This document shows positions 35,129 through 38,396 of a stretch of 38,396 bases of DNA, piece by piece. Source of the stretch: JANNRA01 sp031401035 (GTDB taxonomy: Bacteria; Desulfobacterota; Binatia; HRBIN30; CADEER01). The notes below the pieces were generated by a model, which did not search any database, was not told the origin of the DNA, and saw only the letters and a list, made by a program, of their open reading frames with translations. Numbering within the stretch: the first letter of the stretch is position 1; the number at the start of each line of letters is the position of its first letter. Made by a program: the position numbers and the translations under genes. The stretch lies in the NCBI GenBank assembly GCA_031401035.1, contig JANNRA010000058.1:1-38396 (forward strand). Reading direction: 5' to 3'.

Positions 35129-38100
35129 ATGAGCCGACGCCGGTGCGATGTCGCAGCCGTCGGGCGGGTCGGCGCAGCGGTGCTGTGCGTTGCGCTGCTG
35201 TGCGTTGCGCTGCTGTGTGCCGCGACGGCGGCGGCGCAGCCGACCGTGCGCGGCGTTGGAACGATCGACGGTGACAATCAGACGTGCACCCCGGGACTGC
35301 CCAGCGGCAACGCCGCCGGCGATCTGCTGCTGATGTTCTGCGAGTCGACCGGCGGCGAGGCGGTGACGGCCACCGGATGGTCGGATGCGCCGAGCTCGCC
35401 CCAGTCCATTGGCACGGGCACGGACGGGACGCGGCTGACGATCCTCTACAAGATCGCCGTCGGTGGCGACTCGCGGACGACCAACGACCCCGGCAATCAC
35501 TGTATCTGCCGCATCATCGGCGTCACCGCCGGCACGTTCGACTCGACCAGTCCCTTCGACGTCTCCGCCGGCAATACGGAGGCCGCCTCGACGAGCATCA
35601 ACATCGCCGGCGCGACCACGACAGCTGCCAACACGCTCGTGCTGACCGCGACCGCCGGTGAGAACGTCGGGGACTCGAATAATTCGACCACCGAGTACAG
35701 CGGCTGGACCAACGCCAATCTGACGAGCCTGGTTGAGCAGATCGATAATCGGCGCAACGAGGGCAACGGCGGATCGATCGGCGTGGCGAGCGGCACCAGA
35801 GCGGCCGCCGGCAACTACGGCACGACGACCGCGACCTCGGCGCAGAGCGATCGACACGCCAACATCTCCCTCGCCGTGCGGCCGCCACGGCCGACTCCCA
35901 CGGCGACCAGTACGGCCACGCAGACACTGACGGTGACCAGTACCGCCACGGCCACGCAGACACCGACGGCAACCAGTACCGCCACGGTCACGCGGACACT
36001 GACGGTGACCAGTACCGGTACGGTCACGCCGACGCCGACGGCGACGCCGACAGCCACGCCGGTGTGCGCCAACCCAGGCAAGGACGGCGCCGCGGGCACC
36101 CTGAGCGGCAACGTCAACGGCTACTGGCAGGGGACGGCCTCGGTCGCCGCCGACGCCACCGCGATCACCGTCGGCAGCCGCTTCGGCGCCGCGGTCACCA
36201 TCACCCCTGGCGACATGCTGCTCGTCATCCAGATGCAGGACGCCACCATCGACGCGTCGAACAGCAGCAACTATGGCGACGGCGCGAGCGGCGCCGGCGT
36301 CACCAGCCTGGGCAACTCCGGCCTGTACGAGTACGTCGTCGCCACCAACACCATCGGCGCGGCGGGCGGAACCCTGACCGTACAGGGGGCGCTGGTGGGC
36401 AGCGGCCTTGCCAACGCCTACTTCAACGCGAATGCCACCGCCACGCGCGGCCAGCGCCGCTTCCAGGTGGTACGAGTGCCGCAATACACCACCGCCACCC
36501 TGAGCGGCACGCTCACCGCCTTGCCGTGGCAGGGCACCACCAACGGCACCTTCGTCGGCGGCATCCTGGCTATCGACGTGAGCGGGACGCTGACCCTGGG
36601 CGGCACGGTCTCGCTCGACGGCGTTGGCTTCCGCGGCGGGCAGGGGCGAGCCCTGGCAGGCAGTGGCAGCGCCGCCAACACCGATTACGTCAACCTCGCC
36701 AGCGTCACCGCGCACGGCATCAAGGCCGAGGGCAGCGCCGGGACGCCGCAGTATCTCTGGACCGGCAGCGCCAACGTCGACACCGGCGCGCAGGGCTATC
36801 CCAACGGCGACAACGCCAGGGGCGCGCCGGGCAACGCCGGCGGCGGCGGCACCGACGCCGATCCGAGTGCCAACGACGAGAACACCGGCGGCGGCGGCGG
36901 TGGCAACCTGGGCAGCGGCGGCCAGGGCGGCTGGAACTGGAGCCCGACCTATCCGAGCGGCGTCCTCACGAGCCCTTCACGCGGTGGCCTGGGCGGCATC
37001 GCTCTTTCCGCCGCCGTCGTCGACCGCCTCCTCCTCGGCGGCGGTGGCGGCGCCGGGGCGCGCAACGACTCCACCGGCTCGCAGTCCTCGGGCGGGGTCG
37101 GCGGTGGTATCGTCCTGATTCGCGCCATGGCCCTGAGCGGCACCGGCACCATCACCGCGAGGGGCAACACCGGCCCGGCGCCGGCCAACGACGGCGCCGG
37201 CGGTGGTGGTGGCGGCGGCTCGGTGGTCGTCGTCACGTCCAGCGGTTCGACCGCCGGCCTGACCGTCAACGTCAGCGGCGGCGTTGGTGCCAACGCCTGG
37301 CCGAGCAACCCGCCCGCGGCCAACAACCACGGCCCCGGCGGCGGCGGTGGCGGCGGCGTCGTCTACTCCTCGGGCGCCCCGTCGAGCACGACCGCCAGCG
37401 GCGCCGCCGCCGGCGTCACCGCCGACGGCACCGTCTACGGCGCCGTCGGCGGCGCGGTGGGCGCGGTCACCACCTCGACGCTGCCGACCGACCTACCGGG
37501 TGTCGAATGGGACGTCCCCTGCCAGGTCACGCCGACCTCGACGCCGACCAGCACCGCGACCATCACCGCGACGACCACCCGCACCGCGACTCCCACCGTG
37601 ACCTCCACGCCGACACAGACCTCGACAGCAACTGGTACCGCGACCGCCACACGGACGAGCACGGCGACGCAGACTCCGACAACCACGCGGACCAGCACGG
37701 GAACGGCAACCAACACCGCGACCGCCACACCGACGAGCACGGCGACGCAGACCCCGACCTCCACGCGGACCAGCACGGGAACAGCGACCAACACCGCGAC
37801 CGCCACACCGACGAGCACCGCGACGGCGACCACGACCAGCACTGATTCGCCAACACAGACGCCGACCGAGACGGCGACGGTCACCGCGACGGCGACGGCC
37901 ACACCGACCGTGACCCCGACGGCCACCGCAACCAGTACGGCCACGCCAACACAGACGCCGACCGAGACGGCGACGGTCACCGCGACCGCAACGGACACCC
38001 CAACCGAGACCCCGACGGCGACCGCAACCAGTACCGACACGCCGACACAGACCCCGACCGAGACGGCGACGGTCACCGCGACCGCCACGGACACGCCGAC

Positions 38101-38396
38101 CGAGACCCCGACGGCGACTGCGACCAGTACGGATACGCCCACTCAGACCCCGACCGAGACGGCGACGGTCACGGCGACGGCGACGGACACCCCGACCGAA
38201 ACCCCGACGGCCACCGCAACGAGCACCGACACGCCGACTGAGACGCCGACGGCGACCGCAACCACCACGGACACGCCGACGCAGACGCCGACCGAGACGG
38301 CGCCGGCGACGGCTACGGACACGCCGACCGCGACCCCGACGGCGACCGCAACCAGCACCCACACGCCGACGCAGACGCCGACCGAGACAGCCACGG
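35129..38396 (+). CDS. Secreted Gly-rich protein with long Thr/Pro repeat tail (truncated by window end)
   Basis: Only the first 1089 codons are in the window and the frame is still open. A strong ribosome-binding site (GGGAGG, 35117-35122) precedes ATG 35129. A signal peptide with duplicated CVALL units ends near AAAQ (about 40). Residues 40-255 form a beta-rich domain I do not recognise (GDLLLMFCEST, LYKIAVGG, HCICRIIGVTAG). A first Thr/Pro linker spans about 255-310. A larger domain (about 310-800) has CANPGKDG, GDMLLVIQMQD and YEYVVA, then many Gly-rich turns. From about residue 807 the chain is nearly pure Thr/Pro/Ala/Glu/Asp repeats. It is likely a surface or extracellular stalked protein; the function is unknown. 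Similar but shorter Thr/Pro linkers occur in both matrixins. Confidence 0.8.
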   Translation, partial: MSRRRCDVAAVGRVGAAVLCVALLCVALLCAATAAAQPTVRGVGTIDGDNQTCTPGLPSGNAAGDLLLMFCESTGGEAVTATGWSDAPSSPQSIGTGTDGTRLTILYKIAVGGDSRTTNDPGNHCICRIIGVTAGTFDSTSPFDVSAGNTEAASTSINIAGATTTAANTLVLTATAGENVGDSNNSTTEYSGWTNANLTSLVEQIDNRRNEGNGGSIGVASGTRAAAGNYGTTTATSAQSDRHANISLAVRPPRPTPTATSTATQTLTVTSTATATQTPTATSTATVTRTLTVTSTGTVTPTPTATPTATPVCANPGKDGAAGTLSGNVNGYWQGTASVAADATAITVGSRFGAAVTITPGDMLLVIQMQDATIDASNSSNYGDGASGAGVTSLGNSGLYEYVVATNTIGAAGGTLTVQGALVGSGLANAYFNANATATRGQRRFQVVRVPQYTTATLSGTLTALPWQGTTNGTFVGGILAIDVSGTLTLGGTVSLDGVGFRGGQGRALAGSGSAANTDYVNLASVTAHGIKAEGSAGTPQYLWTGSANVDTGAQGYPNGDNARGAPGNAGGGGTDADPSANDENTGGGGGGNLGSGGQGGWNWSPTYPSGVLTSPSRGGLGGIALSAAVVDRLLLGGGGGAGARNDSTGSQSSGGVGGGIVLIRAMALSGTGTITARGNTGPAPANDGAGGGGGGGSVVVVTSSGSTAGLTVNVSGGVGANAWPSNPPAANNHGPGGGGGGGVVYSSGAPSSTTASGAAAGVTADGTVYGAVGGAVGAVTTSTLPTDLPGVEWDVPCQVTPTSTPTSTATITATTTRTATPTVTSTPTQTSTATGTATATRTSTATQTPTTTRTSTGTATNTATATPTSTATQTPTSTRTSTGTATNTATATPTSTATATTTSTDSPTQTPTETATVTATATATPTVTPTATATSTATPTQTPTETATVTATATDTPTETPTATATSTDTPTQTPTETATVTATATDTPTETPTATATSTDTPTQTPTETATVTATATDTPTETPTATATSTDTPTETPTATATTTDTPTQTPTETAPATATDTPTATPTATATSTHTPTQTPTETAT
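35183..35218 (+). repeat. 15-bp tandem duplication inside a signal peptide
   Basis: The unit CTGTGCGTTGCGCTG is present twice without mismatch (35183-35197 and 35198-35212), followed by a partial third copy CTGTGT. It encodes LCVAL in the hydrophobic core of the signal peptide of the gene starting at 35129. The copy number is in-frame, so slippage would change helix length without a frameshift. Confidence 0.8.
37850..38396 (+). repeat. 96-bp tandem repeats encoding a 32-residue Thr/Pro-rich unit
   Basis: Four full 96-base units start at 37850, 37946, 38042 and 38138, each beginning with Pro-Thr-Gln-Thr-Pro-Thr-Glu-Thr. They are followed by a shortened 42-base unit (38234), a 90-base unit (38276) and a further unit (38366) cut by the window end. 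All are in frame in the gene from 35129. Units differ mostly at third codon positions, which points to protein-level conservation or older duplication. Looser Thr/Pro repeats precede them from about 37530. Confidence 0.9.

Noticed and set aside
36064..37845. 593-codon plus-strand frame rich in Arg/Gln/His
   Set aside because: It is the +1 shadow of the Thr/Pro protein starting at 35129, which has a signal peptide and a strong ribosome-binding site and stays open to the window end.
37435..38394. Minus-strand Val/Gly/Ala repeat frames over the 96-bp repeats
   Set aside because: Antisense reading of the Thr/Pro repeat; the periodicity belongs to the plus-strand protein.
37850..38396. CRISPR-like array
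   Set aside because: The repeats are contiguous, in frame and 96 bp long with no unique spacers, so this is a coding tandem repeat.

Overview
This is a GC-rich chromosomal segment from a Gram-negative-type bacterium. A LolA-like lipoprotein carrier, signal peptides and a lipoprotein support a double membrane. RNase J, FtsK, YajQ, DksA, PriA, SerA, PurA and FolE are ordinary chromosomal genes. RNase J together with LolA, dockerin-bearing matrixins and very long Thr/Pro repeat proteins is the sort of mix found in uncultured delta-proteobacteria-like phyla (Binatota/Desulfobacterota/Myxococcota sense). That placement is inference; no marker here fixes the taxon.

Layout. (1) 36-5098, plus strand, a tight run: RNase J, FtsK, LolA-like carrier, YajQ. 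(2) 5099-6282: a gene-poor stretch with two IS21-like end repeats, then a minus-strand orphan protein that may be nuclease-like. (3) 6490-8975, plus: DksA-type zinc-finger protein, glycerate 2-kinase with no canonical start codon, and QueE. (4) 8976-9390: an AT-richer gap with a perfect hairpin. (5) 9391-15330, plus: homoserine-kinase-like phosphotransferase, FolE, class V aminotransferase, SerA and PurA; the aminotransferase and SerA together look like a serine-synthesis pair. (6) 15320-17940, minus: flippase-like membrane protein and gamma-glutamyltransferase, divergent from (7) 18085-21663, plus: ArgA-like kinase-GNAT protein, small membrane protein, methylmalonyl-CoA-epimerase-like protein, a LexA/UmuD-type self-cleaving protein without a DNA-binding domain, and an SDR oxidoreductase. 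(8) 21674-26613, minus: two paralogous secreted matrixin metalloproteases, the first carrying dockerin-like and cohesin-like regions, then a lipoprotein. (9) 26734-34342, plus: zinc-ribbon/TPR membrane protein, NorQ/CbbQ-type AAA+ ATPase, a giant NorD-type VWA protein, and PriA. (10) 34343-35128: a gap with no convincing gene. (11) 35129-end, plus: a secreted Gly-rich protein with Thr/Pro repeats that runs off the window inside a 96-bp tandem repeat.

Points most worth a second look: the HTH-less LexA-like protein with inverted repeats around its ribosome-binding site; the TPR/AAA+/VWA cassette, whose VWA protein has an N-terminal array of about 40-residue repeats; the matrixin pair and its C-terminal modules; two genes that appear to start at CTG inside a CTGA overlap; and several promoter-like elements placed so close to start codons that leaderless transcripts are likely. 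No tRNA, rRNA, CRISPR array or complete mobile element was seen. Long open frames opposite many genes are by-products of the base composition.
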